64,000 bases of DNA from JALHSW01 sp963720675. Lineage in GTDB: Bacteria; Actinomycetota; Acidimicrobiia; IMCC26256; PALSA-555. How positions within the stretch are numbered: position 1 is the first letter of the stretch; every line of letters begins with the position of its first letter. A program made the position numbers and the translations under genes. The notes beneath the pieces were generated by a model. That model did no database searches, was not told the DNA's origin, and was given only the letters and a program-made list of their open reading frames with translations. Positions 36,660 to 44,816 of the stretch are shown here, piece by piece. The stretch spans positions 235,844 to 299,843 of the forward strand of contig CAVRGH010000003.1 of NCBI GenBank assembly GCA_963720675.1, written 5' to 3'.

Positions 36660-37619
36660 ATGACCGCGTTCCTTGCCGTCCCGCGGCGGCGAGGTTCCCC
36701 AGGGTCCGCGATCCGCTGCCTCGCGACGGTGACCGCGCTCGGCAGCTTCCTCGCCCTCGGGCTGCCGCCGGCCGCCGCGGCGGAGCCTCACGGGAACCGC
36801 TCCACGGTGCGGACGGTCCGCATCGTTCTGGTCGACAGCACGAGGGCCACGCCGGCGACGCCCGACGAGCCCGCGGCCCGGACCCGGACCTTGCCGACCA
36901 CCGTACGATTTCCCGACACGACCGAGGCCCGTCCGCTGCCGTTGGTCGTGCTCGCCCACGGTCTGAACGGTGATCCGGACGATCTCGAGGACCTCTCCGA
37001 GACGTGGGCACGCGCCGGCTTCGTGGTCGCGCTCCCGCGATTCCCGCGCACGAACGTCGGCGGAGACGGCAAGGCATTGCCGGCCGATGTTGCCGACTAC
37101 CCCGGAGACCTCAGCTTCGTCATCACGCAGCTCCTCGCGACGAGCGCCGGTACCGAGCCCGGCCCGCTCCGTGGCCGCATCGACACGCGCCACATCGGCG
37201 CCGCTGGAGTCTCGCTCGGTGGGATGGCCGTGTACGGGTTGACCACGAACAGCTGCTGTCTGGACAAGCGGGTCGACGCGGCGATCTTCATGGCCGCGGT
37301 GCGGCGGCCGTTCCCGCACGGCCACTTCGTCAGCCCCGAGATTCCCGTCATGCTGGTGCACGGCGACGCTGACACCGGCTACCGATACAGCGCGCAGGTC
37401 TATCCCGGGCTCGACGCACCCAAATGGTTCATCACACTCCGCGGCGGGCGCCACGGGCCACCCTTCGAAGACCCGCCGGACGAGTTCGACGCCCTGGTCC
37501 GGGCGACGACGACTGCCTTCTGGCAGCGCTACCTCCAGGGCCACCGCGACGCCGCTGGACGCATCGTGCGCGCGGTCGCCCACAGCGACCATGGCGCGAC
37601 ACTCCGACACAGCACCTGA
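36660..37619 (+). CDS. Secreted alpha/beta hydrolase, chlorophyllase/PAF-acetylhydrolase-like
   Basis: 319 residues. A basic stretch and hydrophobic CLATVTALGSFLALGLPPAAAAEP make a signal peptide. The alpha/beta hydrolase core shows the oxyanion region PLVVLAHGLNGDPDDL, the nucleophile elbow GVSLGGMAVYG (Ser about 182), an acid in MLVHGDADTGYRY and the catalytic His in GGRHGPPF. The layout matches chlorophyllase-like or platelet-activating-factor acetylhydrolase-like lipases. An extracellular ester is the likely substrate. The start is fixed by the TAGCAT hexamer. Confidence 0.83.
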   Translation: MTAFLAVPRRRGSPGSAIRCLATVTALGSFLALGLPPAAAAEPHGNRSTVRTVRIVLVDSTRATPATPDEPAARTRTLPTTVRFPDTTEARPLPLVVLAHGLNGDPDDLEDLSETWARAGFVVALPRFPRTNVGGDGKALPADVADYPGDLSFVITQLLATSAGTEPGPLRGRIDTRHIGAAGVSLGGMAVYGLTTNSCCLDKRVDAAIFMAAVRRPFPHGHFVSPEIPVMLVHGDADTGYRYSAQVYPGLDAPKWFITLRGGRHGPPFEDPPDEFDALVRATTTAFWQRYLQGHRDAAGRIVRAVAHSDHGATLRHST

Positions 37620-37743
37620 CCCGCGGGAGACGAAACCCCATCGGCGGCGCAGGGATCATCGGGCCCATGCCGTGGCGCTGCGCACGTCGTACCGTCGGTG
37701 TCGACGAGCGATACCGGGCCGCCCGACTCAGCGCGCGAACAGG

Positions 37744-39378
37744 TCAGCCGTCGATTGCCACGAGGTCGTGGCGGAACGCGTACGCCGTCGCGGCGGCGCG
37801 CGTCGACACTCCGACCTTGGTGAAGATGTTCGACAGGTGGCGCGCGACCGTCTTGTCGCTCAGGAACAGCTCACCCGCGATCTGCTTGTTGGTCTTTCCT
37901 GCCGCGACCAGCCGGAGCACCTCGGCCTCGCGCCCGGTCAGCCCGTCGGGGAGGGAGGGGGTCGCGCTCGGGCTCCGGGCTTCGCGAGCGTCGACGTGCA
38001 CGCCGAGCTCGTCGAACAGCCGGCGCGCATGGTCGAACGCCGCGCTGGCCGCGGCCGAATCGCCGGCGTCGCGACCAGCCTGGCCGAGCAGCGTGTACGC
38101 GGTGGCGAGCTCGTACGGGACGCCGAGCTCGCTCCAGCGGGCGACCGCGTCCCGCAACGTCGACCCGGCACCCGGGTCGCCGCACGCGAGCTCCACCCGG
38201 CCCCGGCTCGCCACGGCCGCGGCCTCGATGCCCGGGCTCGAGAAGTCGCGTGCGGTCTGCTCGAGCTCGGCGACGGCCGCGGACGCGGCGTCGAGGTCGT
38301 CGGTCGCGATCGCGACCAGCGCGAACGCCGGCAGCACCTTCGCGCGGGCGAGGCGGTTCCACCCGGCCCGTTCCAGGGCATCACGTGCGACCGCGCTCGC
38401 GAGCTCGGTGCGCCCACGGGCCAGGTGCGCGAGTGCGACCCCGGCTCGGGGTTGTGCGCACAGCCGGTCGGCCTGCGCGAACGCCGACTCGGCACCGTCG
38501 AGGTCACCGAGGCGACGACGGATGTCGCCGATCTCGGCCCACGCCAGCGCCGCGTTGGGGAGGTTGATGCCGAGCAGCTCGTCGCACGCGCGCGTCGCCT
38601 CGCGCTCGGCCTCGACCCATGCGCCGCGCCACTGGAGCGCAGTCGCGTGGTGCACCCGGCACACGCCGGGGAACAGCGAGAAGGGGGATCCCTCCGCCCA
38701 GCGGGCGGTCGCGACGGTCCACTCTCCGCTGCGCGCCAGGTCACCGAGCTCCTCGCACGCACTGATCAGGCTGCAATACACCTTGCCGGTCGTGTACGGC
38801 GAACAGCGGCCGTCGAGCACGAAGAGCATCGCCTCGTCGAGCAGCTCGAGCCCCTCGGCCGGTCTTCCTTGGTCGATGCGGACGCGTCCGAGGGTCTGGA
38901 GCGCCTCGGCCTCGACATCCGCGCTGCGCAATGACCGCCCGAGGACGATGCCCGCCTCCGCGAGCGACGCGGCGTCGTCGAGGTCGCCGCTGCCGTGCGC
39001 GACCTCGGCCTCGCGCAGCAGCAGCGCCCCGTGCTCCGGGCAGTTGGTGTCGGCCTCGAGCGCGTGCCGCGCCCGGCGCAGCCAACCCCCGGCGATCGCC
39101 GGGCTGGCGCGGAAGCAGTAGTGCTCGTAGAGCCACACCGCGCATTGCCCGGCGCGCCGGTCGTCGCGCAGCTCGTCGTAGCGCGCGTACGCGTGCTCGC
39201 GCGCCTCGATGCACTCGTCGAGACGGCCGAGCCACCACGCGGCGTCGGCGAGGAGGTCGAGCCGCTCCGCCTCGAGCCGGGGATCGCCGCCCGGCGGCGG
39301 TCCGTCGTCGAGGGCGTCGATGCAGCCTTGCCAGTCCTGACGCCCATGAGCGTCGCGGGCGTCGGCGAGTGGTTGCAC
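37744..39378 (-). CDS. LuxR-type transcriptional regulator with TPR-rich sensor region
   Basis: 544 residues. About 470 residues of helical TPR-like repeats (for example LLADAAWWLGRLDECIEAREHAYARYDEL) lead to a C-terminal LuxR/GerE helix-turn-helix: LTGREAEVLRLVAAGKTNKQIAGELFLSDKTVARHLSNIFTKVGVSTRAAATAYAF. There is no cyclase or NTPase domain. The GTG at 39378 is the probable start because the upstream open frame runs through the cupin gene in another phase. It follows the cupin gene by 41 bases on the same strand, so the two are likely one operon. Target genes unknown. Confidence 0.88.
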   Translation of the reverse strand: MQPLADARDAHGRQDWQGCIDALDDGPPPGGDPRLEAERLDLLADAAWWLGRLDECIEAREHAYARYDELRDDRRAGQCAVWLYEHYCFRASPAIAGGWLRRARHALEADTNCPEHGALLLREAEVAHGSGDLDDAASLAEAGIVLGRSLRSADVEAEALQTLGRVRIDQGRPAEGLELLDEAMLFVLDGRCSPYTTGKVYCSLISACEELGDLARSGEWTVATARWAEGSPFSLFPGVCRVHHATALQWRGAWVEAEREATRACDELLGINLPNAALAWAEIGDIRRRLGDLDGAESAFAQADRLCAQPRAGVALAHLARGRTELASAVARDALERAGWNRLARAKVLPAFALVAIATDDLDAASAAVAELEQTARDFSSPGIEAAAVASRGRVELACGDPGAGSTLRDAVARWSELGVPYELATAYTLLGQAGRDAGDSAAASAAFDHARRLFDELGVHVDAREARSPSATPSLPDGLTGREAEVLRLVAAGKTNKQIAGELFLSDKTVARHLSNIFTKVGVSTRAAATAYAFRHDLVAIDG

Positions 39379-39419
39379 CTCGTCAGGGTCGCGCCGATGC
39401 TTTCCGATCGCCAGGCGGC

Positions 39420-39791
39420 TCAGCCGACCTTCGCCATCTGGGCCGCGAGGTGCTCGAGCACGGGCGCGATCTCGTCCGCGGGGCTGAACTCGAGGAAGGT
39501 GACGCCCTCGTCGGTCCAGCCGGTGTGCCCGCCCGGCCAGCAGTAGAGGTCGCCGGCCCGGTTGAGCTCCTCGGTGCCGTCCGCGAAGCGGAGGTGGATC
39601 GAGCCCTCCAGCACGTAGCCCCAGTGCGGGCACTGGCAGAGGTCGCCCGGCAGGCCCTGGAACAGCGGGGTGAAGTCGACGCCCGGGGGGAGGTGGATGT
39701 AGCGGGCGAGCACGTCGCCGCACTCGGTGGCGCGGGTGTCGATGCCGTCGACCGCCATCTCTTGGGCCATCTCGTCGAGGGTGAGGCGCAT
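39420..39791 (-). CDS. Cupin-domain protein
   Basis: 123-residue single-domain cupin. The two cupin motifs appear as CPHWGYVLEGSIHLRFADGTEE and GDLYCWPGGHTGWTDEGVTFLEFSP, with a histidine in each. An N-terminal MRLTLDEMAQEMAVDGIDTRATECGDV helix precedes the barrel. The ATG at 39791 has AGGAG upstream. It leads the operon with the LuxR regulator and could bind a ligand sensed with it. Small cupins have too many roles to assign one. Confidence 0.85.
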   Translation of the reverse strand: MRLTLDEMAQEMAVDGIDTRATECGDVLARYIHLPPGVDFTPLFQGLPGDLCQCPHWGYVLEGSIHLRFADGTEELNRAGDLYCWPGGHTGWTDEGVTFLEFSPADEIAPVLEHLAAQMAKVG

Positions 39792-39880
39792 TGGGTGCTC
39801 CTGGGTCGGTGGACGGGGATCGGATGATCCCGACCTGTTGATCGTGCAGCACGGGCACCCGGGATCGCATCGGGCGGTCA

Positions 39881-39940
39881 CACCAACCGGTTTCGGCGCG
39901 AATGGGTCGTTTGGACCATGCGCCGGAACGCCGGTTGGTG
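39881..39940. promoter_or_regulatory. Inverted repeat in divergent promoter region (candidate operator)
   Basis: Perfect 10-base inverted repeat: caccaaccgg at 39881-39890 and ccggttggtg at 39931-39940, centres 50 bases apart (about five helical turns). The left arm overlaps the palindrome AACCGGTT (39885-39892). It lies between the divergent cupin/LuxR operon and the TIGR03086-type gene, so autoregulation by the LuxR protein is possible. Confidence 0.4.
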
Positions 39941-39986
39941 CAGGCTGCCGATGCGCCACGCGACCGGCCCCGGGGAGGATCGACCC

Positions 39987-40670
39987 ATGACCGACCACCC
40001 GTCGCGTGGGAGCACCGACGACGAGCTCACGAGACTCATCCGGCACGGACGCGACCGCGAGGCGGTCGTCCTGGCCCTGCACGAGCACCCGCTGCCGACC
40101 CGAGGAGCACCGATGGACCCACGTGACCAGATGGACATGATCATGCCGCTGCTCGAAGGCGTCGCCGCACCGCTGACGCCCGACCAGCTCGACGCGCCGA
40201 CGCCGTGCGCGGCGTTCACCGTGCGCGGTGTGCTCGAGCACATGATCGCCGGCGGCACGCTCTTCACCGCCGCGTTCCGCGGCGAGGCGCCCCCCGACGC
40301 GTTCCCCGACGGCGATCCGATCGCCGAGTTCCCGAAGACGATGGCCGCCCTGCGCGACGCGATCCGGAGCGACGGCGCGCTCGATCGCACCATCGACGCA
40401 CCGTTCGGCCAGGTCCCCGGCGAGATGTTCGCCCGCTTCGTCGCGATGGATGGCCTCGTGCACGGCTGGGACATCGCCACCGCGACCGGGCAGTCCTACG
40501 ACCCGCCGGAAGCGCTGGTCGAGGAGGTCGACGGGTTCGCGCGTCAGGCGATCGCCGACGGGATGCGTGACGGCGACACCTTCGGGGCCGCGGTCGAGGC
40601 CCCGCCCGACGCGACGGGGATGGAGCGGCTCGCCGCGTTCACCGGTCGGGCGGTTCCTTCGCACGCCTGA
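39987..40670 (+). CDS. TIGR03086-type metal-binding DinB-fold protein
   Basis: 227 residues from the ATG at 39987 (GGAGG eight bases upstream). The conserved part begins at an internal ATG (40113, GAGGAG five bases upstream): LDAPTPCAAFTVRGVLEHMIAGGTLFTAAF, later FVAMDGLVHGWDIATATGQ and FGAAVEAPPDATGMERLAAFTGR. This is the maleylpyruvate-isomerase-like/TIGR03086 pattern, four-helix DinB proteins with a metal site. The first 42 residues are not part of the family, so 40113 may be the real start. Thiol-dependent chemistry is likely but unproven. Confidence 0.83.
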   Translation: MTDHPSRGSTDDELTRLIRHGRDREAVVLALHEHPLPTRGAPMDPRDQMDMIMPLLEGVAAPLTPDQLDAPTPCAAFTVRGVLEHMIAGGTLFTAAFRGEAPPDAFPDGDPIAEFPKTMAALRDAIRSDGALDRTIDAPFGQVPGEMFARFVAMDGLVHGWDIATATGQSYDPPEALVEEVDGFARQAIADGMRDGDTFGAAVEAPPDATGMERLAAFTGRAVPSHA

Positions 40671-40720
40671 CGTCGTCGCTGCCGGCACTACCGTGAGTAC
40701 CTCGCGAGCAGGAGGCTCAG

Positions 40721-41071
40721 GTGCAGGTCGAAGTCACGACGGACCGAACGGTCAAAGGCAGTGACGAGCTGATCGGTGAGGTCGAGGCCGAGGTCGGCGC
40801 CGCGCTGTCGCGGTTCAGCGAGCGACTCACGCGGGTGGAGGTCCACCTGGGCGACGAGAACGCCGGCAAGCACGGCTCCGACGACAAGCGATGCACGTTG
40901 GAGGCCCGCCCCGCGGGTCAGCAGCCGGTCGCGGTCACGCACCATGCCGCGACCCCGGACGAGGCGCTCCGGGGTGCGCTCAAGAAGCTCCAGAAGCTCC
41001 TCGACAGCAAGTTCGGGCGGCTCGACGATCGCAAGGGCCGCGACTCGATCCGTCGTGACGAGGGGAACTGA
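40721..41071 (+). CDS. HPF/RaiA-like ribosome hibernation factor
   Basis: 116-residue S30AE-fold protein: VEVTTDRTVKGSDELIGEVEAEVGAALSRFSERLTRVEVHLGDENAGK, then CTLEARPAGQQPVAVTHHAATPDEALRGALKKLQKLLDSKFGRL. It is the short form, lacking the C-terminal dimerisation domain of long HPF. Such proteins bind the ribosomal small subunit decoding region in stress. AGGAGG precedes the GTG start. A degraded copy of its C-terminal coding region lies at 61128-61220. Confidence 0.83.
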   Translation: MQVEVTTDRTVKGSDELIGEVEAEVGAALSRFSERLTRVEVHLGDENAGKHGSDDKRCTLEARPAGQQPVAVTHHAATPDEALRGALKKLQKLLDSKFGRLDDRKGRDSIRRDEGN

Positions 41072-41097
41072 CGCCACCGTTCGCCACTCGCACGCCG

Positions 41098-41103
41098 TAG
41101 GTT
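41098..41103 (+). promoter_or_regulatory. -10 hexamer for acetyltransferase gene
   Basis: TAGGTT six bases before the GTG at 41110, no ribosome binding site. Confidence 0.5.
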
Positions 41104-41109
41104 TGCGCA

Positions 41110-42003
41110 GTGCCGGTACCGCGAGAGCAGCATCGGGTTGGGGTCGACTACCTGGAAGTTGCGACGGCGCTCCTGCGCCGAGTCCGCAGCGCGCACCCGA
41201 CGAAAGGGTTGTGTGAAGCCGCCGACCTGCAGTGGTGGTGGCGCACGCCGCGCTCGACCGACGCGCTCGGTCAGCTCTTCTGGTTCGATGAGCTCGGTCG
41301 CCCCGAAGCTGCGGTGATCGCCACTGACTGGGGCGACCGGATCGCTCTCGATCCGATCCTCATGCCCCACGCAGCGCCCGACTGGGTTGCCCATGTCATC
41401 GAGCGCGGGCTTGCCCATGCCAGTGCGTCCGGGTTCGCCGCCGTCGAGCTCGAGGTCGATCGTGCCGATGAGGTGCTGCGTGAGGTGTTGTTGGGCCAGG
41501 GCTTCGCGATCAAGGAAGCCGGACTGGTCGAGTCGTGGCTGACTGCAGACGTTCGACCGGAGATCAGTCCGCTGCACGGCGACTATCGGCTGTCCAGTCG
41601 CGTCGACACGATGGCCCGTCCGCACCACATGATCGAGCGGAATGGACCCGACGTCGAGCAGCGTCTCCTCCAGACATCGTTGTATCGCGCCGATCTCGAT
41701 CTGGTCGTTCTCGACCGCGATCACAACACCGCCGCGTACGGTCTGTTCTGGTACGACCCCGAGACCGCGACCGGCCTCGTCGAGCCCATGCGCACCGAGG
41801 ACGAGCACCAGCGCCGAGGACTTGCCCGGCACGTACTCACTGCCGGCGTCGACCTCCTTGCTGACGCCGGAGCAGTGCGTATCAAGATCTGCTTCGAACC
41901 GGACAACCCGGCGACGCGTCACCTCTATCCCAGCGTCGGCTTCGAAGCGGTCAACCAGACCGACGTCTTCTCTCGCCGAGCCGGCGATGCCCGTCCTTCG
42001 TAG
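41110..42003 (+). CDS. GNAT-type N-acetyltransferase, tandem-domain
   Basis: 297 residues with two GNAT-like halves. The N-terminal half (LQWWWRTPRSTDALGQLFWFDELGRPEAAVIATDW) is degenerate. The C-terminal half has the acetyl-CoA signature EDEHQRRGLARHVLTAGVDLLADAGAVRIKICFEPDNPATRHLYPSVGFE (Q-x-x-G-x-A type). The acceptor amine is unknown. GC content at third positions is lower than in neighbours in places. It starts on a leaderless promoter. Confidence 0.85.
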   Translation: MPVPREQHRVGVDYLEVATALLRRVRSAHPTKGLCEAADLQWWWRTPRSTDALGQLFWFDELGRPEAAVIATDWGDRIALDPILMPHAAPDWVAHVIERGLAHASASGFAAVELEVDRADEVLREVLLGQGFAIKEAGLVESWLTADVRPEISPLHGDYRLSSRVDTMARPHHMIERNGPDVEQRLLQTSLYRADLDLVVLDRDHNTAAYGLFWYDPETATGLVEPMRTEDEHQRRGLARHVLTAGVDLLADAGAVRIKICFEPDNPATRHLYPSVGFEAVNQTDVFSRRAGDARPS

Positions 42004-42049
42004 ACGGACCCGCCGGGAGGCTGCCAGAGCTTCGCCGCGCAGAACCGCG

Positions 42050-42289
42050 CTAGCTGATCGACTCCTCGGCGGCTGTCCCTTCCAGGGGGCGGTAGACCTG
42101 GTGGAAGTCGAACTCGTCGGAGTACGTGCGCTCCACACCTGGAACCGCCGACGACGGGTACAGAGCCCTGAGGTGCGGATCCATCATCAAGAGACTGGCA
42201 GCCCACCGCGTCCTCGATCGCGTCATTCCGACAACACATGCGTCGCGCCGGGTGTGCCCGTGGTCGAAGGTCAGCGCTACGCCGAGCAC
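42050..42289 (-). other. Possible small gene or 3' gene remnant
   Basis: In the 295-base gap a minus-strand frame of 79 codons ends TAG at 42050. Its C-terminal half, SSAVPGVERTYSDEFDFHQVYRPLEGTAAEESIS, has a natural composition and GC-rich third positions; the first half does not. I read it as the end of a lost gene or a very small unknown protein. Confidence 0.25.
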
Positions 42290-42298
42290 GGGAGTGGA

Positions 42299-42763
42299 TC
42301 AGCCGACAGAGGACTCCGCGGCGGCCTTGATGTTGGCGATCGTGGCCTCGATGGCCTTGGCGAGCATCTCGAAGCGACCCTCGAAGTTCGCCGGTGATCC
42401 TTCGACGTTGATGCGCGGCGCGTCGAACGACTCGGTCAGCGTGGTCCCCGAACCGCTGGGCGCGAACTCGAAGCGCCACCGGGTCGACATCGGATCGTCC
42501 GGCGGCACCTCGAAGGCGAACACGGCGCCCGGCTCGCACTCAGCCACGACGCACGACGCATCCCACTCGTAGGTGCCGGCCCGGTTGTAGCCGTGGAAGT
42601 GGGCGCCGACGGCCGGCCCGGTCGCGCCGTCCTCCCACTCGGCCCGCACGCACTCCGGGCTCCACTCGCCCATGCGGGTCACGTCGGCGACGAGCTGCCA
42701 GACGACTTCGGGTGCGGCATCGATCTCGATCGATGCCGAGGACTGCTCGGGGAAAGGGGCCAT
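42299..42763 (-). CDS. SRPBCC (polyketide cyclase/START-like) protein
   Basis: 154-residue START-fold protein: SASIEIDAAPEVVWQLVADVTRMGEWSPECVRAEWEDG, then GAHFHGYNRAGTYEWDASCVVAECEPGAVFAFEV and a long C-terminal helix EGRFEMLAKAIEATIANIKAAAE. The fold makes a hydrophobic ligand pocket. Ligand and role unknown. The ATG at 42763 is chosen because of TAGCGT five bases upstream. Confidence 0.85.
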   Translation of the reverse strand: MAPFPEQSSASIEIDAAPEVVWQLVADVTRMGEWSPECVRAEWEDGATGPAVGAHFHGYNRAGTYEWDASCVVAECEPGAVFAFEVPPDDPMSTRWRFEFAPSGSGTTLTESFDAPRINVEGSPANFEGRFEMLAKAIEATIANIKAAAESSVG

Positions 42764-42768
42764 CCGGC

Positions 42769-42774
42769 ACGCTA
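42769..42774 (-). promoter_or_regulatory. -10 hexamer for SRPBCC gene
   Basis: TAGCGT on the minus strand, five bases before the ATG at 42763; leaderless geometry. Confidence 0.4.
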
Positions 42775-42812
42775 CCGCTGACCGCCGCACCCGACCACGG
42801 GGTTGGATCCGC

Positions 42813-43778
42813 TCAGACCGGCGCGTCGAACACGGACGGCAGCGCGTCGAGGGGTGTCGCCTCCGGGTACACGTGGGCGAGCGCGTCCCGCAGGTCGGGG
42901 TCGTCGAGCCGCTCGAGGTCGAAGGCGATGCGTTCGCCCCGGTGGACGAGGTCCCGGTCGAACGTGTCGGCGACGTCGCGCATCGACAGCGAGTCGGCGC
43001 AGCGTTGCGCCTGCTCGGCCTGGGTGCGGTACACGTCGGCCTTCCACAACACGCTCACCCGGAACGCGTCCAGCGACGAGCGGTACGCGACCTCGCCGTG
43101 ATCGGTCACCGCCCAGTCGTCGGTCCCGTCGCCGACCGGCGCGAGCTCGGCGCCCGGGGTCACACGCCGCGTCCCGTCGTCGAACGGCCCGACCGGGCAG
43201 ACCTGGTGGAACATGCCGTGGTTGTCGCCGAGCAACGCGGTGTTGGCCATCGCGCCGCCGTGCTCGTGGGGCGGGCACTCCGGTCCGTCGGGCCAGTACC
43301 GCAGCGCACCACCTTCTACGTCGTGCATCCACCAGATCGCGGTGGCCTGCACGATCTCGTACCGCTGGAACAGGCCCGACCACAGCATCATCCGCAGCAC
43401 CCACATCGGGGTGTTCGTGCGGTCACGGCCGTGGAACCGGGGGTTGTCGGTGTGGGCCGGCCCACCTTCGGCGATCGCGGCCATCACGTTCACGTAGACG
43501 CTCTTCGGCTCGACGACCTCGGCGTCGTAGAACTGCTTCGCCTGCTCGATGTAGCCGCGGTGGCGGAGAAAGAGGTCGGATCCCGGGGCGGCGAAGTCGT
43601 CGTGCACCCAGTCGTTCTGGAACCACATCGGCCGGGTCCGGGTGTGCGGGTCGGCACCCGGGCTGTACCAACCCCCGAGCGGGGTGTACGGCGCCTGCGA
43701 CTCGAGCAGCCTCACCGCGTCACCGACGTCCGCGACCACGTCGTGCAACAGCACCGGTCGATCGGAGTAGCGAACCAT
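42813..43778 (-). CDS. Probable Fe/2-oxoglutarate dioxygenase-like protein
   Basis: 321 residues. Candidate iron ligands are H-x-D in GPAHTDNPRFHGRDR and a histidine in GDNHGMFHQVCPVGP, followed about ten residues later by an arginine that could hold 2-oxoglutarate (DDGTRRVTPG). YVNVMAAIAEGGPAH is the strand before the first ligand. This spacing fits the double-stranded beta-helix oxygenase fold, but I do not recognise a named family, so treat the enzyme class as likely, not certain. It stands alone, 35 bases upstream of the SRPBCC start. Confidence 0.68.
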   Translation of the reverse strand: MVRYSDRPVLLHDVVADVGDAVRLLESQAPYTPLGGWYSPGADPHTRTRPMWFQNDWVHDDFAAPGSDLFLRHRGYIEQAKQFYDAEVVEPKSVYVNVMAAIAEGGPAHTDNPRFHGRDRTNTPMWVLRMMLWSGLFQRYEIVQATAIWWMHDVEGGALRYWPDGPECPPHEHGGAMANTALLGDNHGMFHQVCPVGPFDDGTRRVTPGAELAPVGDGTDDWAVTDHGEVAYRSSLDAFRVSVLWKADVYRTQAEQAQRCADSLSMRDVADTFDRDLVHRGERIAFDLERLDDPDLRDALAHVYPEATPLDALPSVFDAPV

Positions 43779-43877
43779 GGTGCACCCGTTCTCGCGACCC
43801 GAGTGGACGTTCCCGTCCGGCTCGTCGGGGAGATCCTACGGCTCGCTCGGCACCGCTGCCGCCGGAGCACGGCGCAT

Positions 43878-43946
43878 TCGCTCTTTGGTCTGGCGATCAC
43901 CGGTCTCACCTGCCCGATCGAGATCGTCCCCACCTTCACCGGCTAC
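43878..43946 (+). pseudogene. Remnant of an FTG-tailed secreted protein C-terminus
   Basis: In the 245-base gap before the UspA gene, one plus-strand frame reads LFGLAITGLTCPIEIVPTFTG and continues with a TAC codon where the three intact relatives have TAG. CPIEIVPTFTG closely matches the tails APIEITIRFTG (46064) and PLEATVRFTG (22419). No start or domain precedes it, so it looks like the 3' end of a lost gene, with a stop lost by one base change or misread. Confidence 0.4.
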
Positions 43947-44023
43947 GTCGTCCCATCACCGCGGCTGGTCGCTCGCGGACGTCGAAGCCGCGAGCCTTGG
44001 GGAGGAGGCGCGAGACTCGTTCC

Positions 44024-44449
44024 GTGTCCACGACCGACCAGCACGCCATCCTCGTCGGTATCGACGGATCGGCTGCGTCCGACGCGGCGCTCGCCTGGGC
44101 GTGCACGGAAGCACGGTTGCGTGGCAGCGCGGTCGTCGCGTTGCACGTCATCTCCGAGCCCTACCAGTTGCCGCGCGTCCCGATCGAAGAACCCGAGGGC
44201 AAGCTCGAGCTCAAGGGCCAGCGGGTGCTCGACGAGGCGCTCGCGCGCGTGTCCACCGAGGGCGTGGTCGTGGAGTCGCGATTGCTCGAAGGTGCGCCCG
44301 GAGAGCTGCTCGTGGAGGCCAGCGAGGAGGCCGAGCTGGTCGTCGTGGGGACGCGCCGTCACGGCGGCCTCGCGTCGTTCGTGCTGGGCTCGGTGAGCAA
44401 CAGCGTCGTGCACCATGCGCACTGCCCGGTGGTGGTCGTGCGGGGGTGA
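44024..44449 (+). CDS. Universal stress protein, UspA family
   Basis: 141-residue single-domain UspA. It shows AILVGIDGSAASDAALAWACTEARLRGS at the start, and the ATP-binding G-x2-G-x9-G-S loop in VVVGTRRHGGLASFVLGSVSNSVVHHAHCPVVVV. ATP-binding Usp proteins act in stress and dormancy. The GTG at 44024 is used; a GGAGGAGG lies about 15 bases upstream. Confidence 0.9.
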   Translation: MSTTDQHAILVGIDGSAASDAALAWACTEARLRGSAVVALHVISEPYQLPRVPIEEPEGKLELKGQRVLDEALARVSTEGVVVESRLLEGAPGELLVEASEEAELVVVGTRRHGGLASFVLGSVSNSVVHHAHCPVVVVRG

Positions 44450-44491
44450 TCGGCACCTCTGAGGCCTGAACGACGCGACCATGGTCCAAGC

Positions 44492-44540
44492 CTCACGAGT
44501 CGCGGTGAGCGCAACCGCGCGTCAGGCGACTCGCGGATTT
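44492..44540. repeat. Hairpin repeat element, locus 1 (convergent junction)
   Basis: CCGCGCGTC (44515-44523), a four-base loop, and GACTCGCGG (44528-44536) form a hairpin with one mismatch; a related half-site GAGTCGCGGT is at 44497. The same 9-4-9 structure with identical arms is at 63138-63159. Both lie between convergent genes, so a bidirectional terminator or a dispersed REP-like element is likely. Confidence 0.5.
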
Positions 44541-44574
44541 GCGGGACAGTGCGCCGCCGTGTGGAGTCTCCTCG

Positions 44575-44748
44575 TCAGCCGACCACGTCGCAGACCGCGA
44601 TGGCAGGGGCGTCGCGTCGAGCCTTCTCGTTGGCGGTGGCGAGGTCCCCGAGCGGGGTGTAGGTGACGCGGTCGGGGTCGAGGCCGAGGGCGGCCGCGTC
44701 GGTCGGGTTGAGGCGTTCGATGAGGCTCTTCGAGGCGAGCGCCCGCCC
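44575..44748 (-). pseudogene. 3' remnant of an unrecognised gene
   Basis: Minus-strand coding-like stretch of about 57 codons ending in a stop at 44575: GGRALASKSLIERLNPTDAA, then ALGLDPDRVTYTPLGDLATANEKARRDAPAIAVCDVVG. Nearly every codon ends in G or C. Above 44750 that bias stops and no ATG or GTG is in frame, so the gene has lost its 5' part where the promoter of the next secreted protein gene lies. Family not recognised. Confidence 0.45.
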
Positions 44749-44802
44749 ACCGGTTGCACACGCCTCGATCCTCGCTCCTTCGTTGACCTCGTCGCGAGCG
44801 GC

Positions 44803-44808
44803 TACCGT
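44803..44808 (+). promoter_or_regulatory. -10 hexamer for repeat-rich secreted protein gene
   Basis: TACCGT in a GCTACCGTC context, eight bases before the ATG at 44817; leaderless geometry. A TTGACC lies 14 bases upstream (44783), a short spacing for a -35. Confidence 0.45.
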
Positions 44809-44816
44809 CGAGCGGC

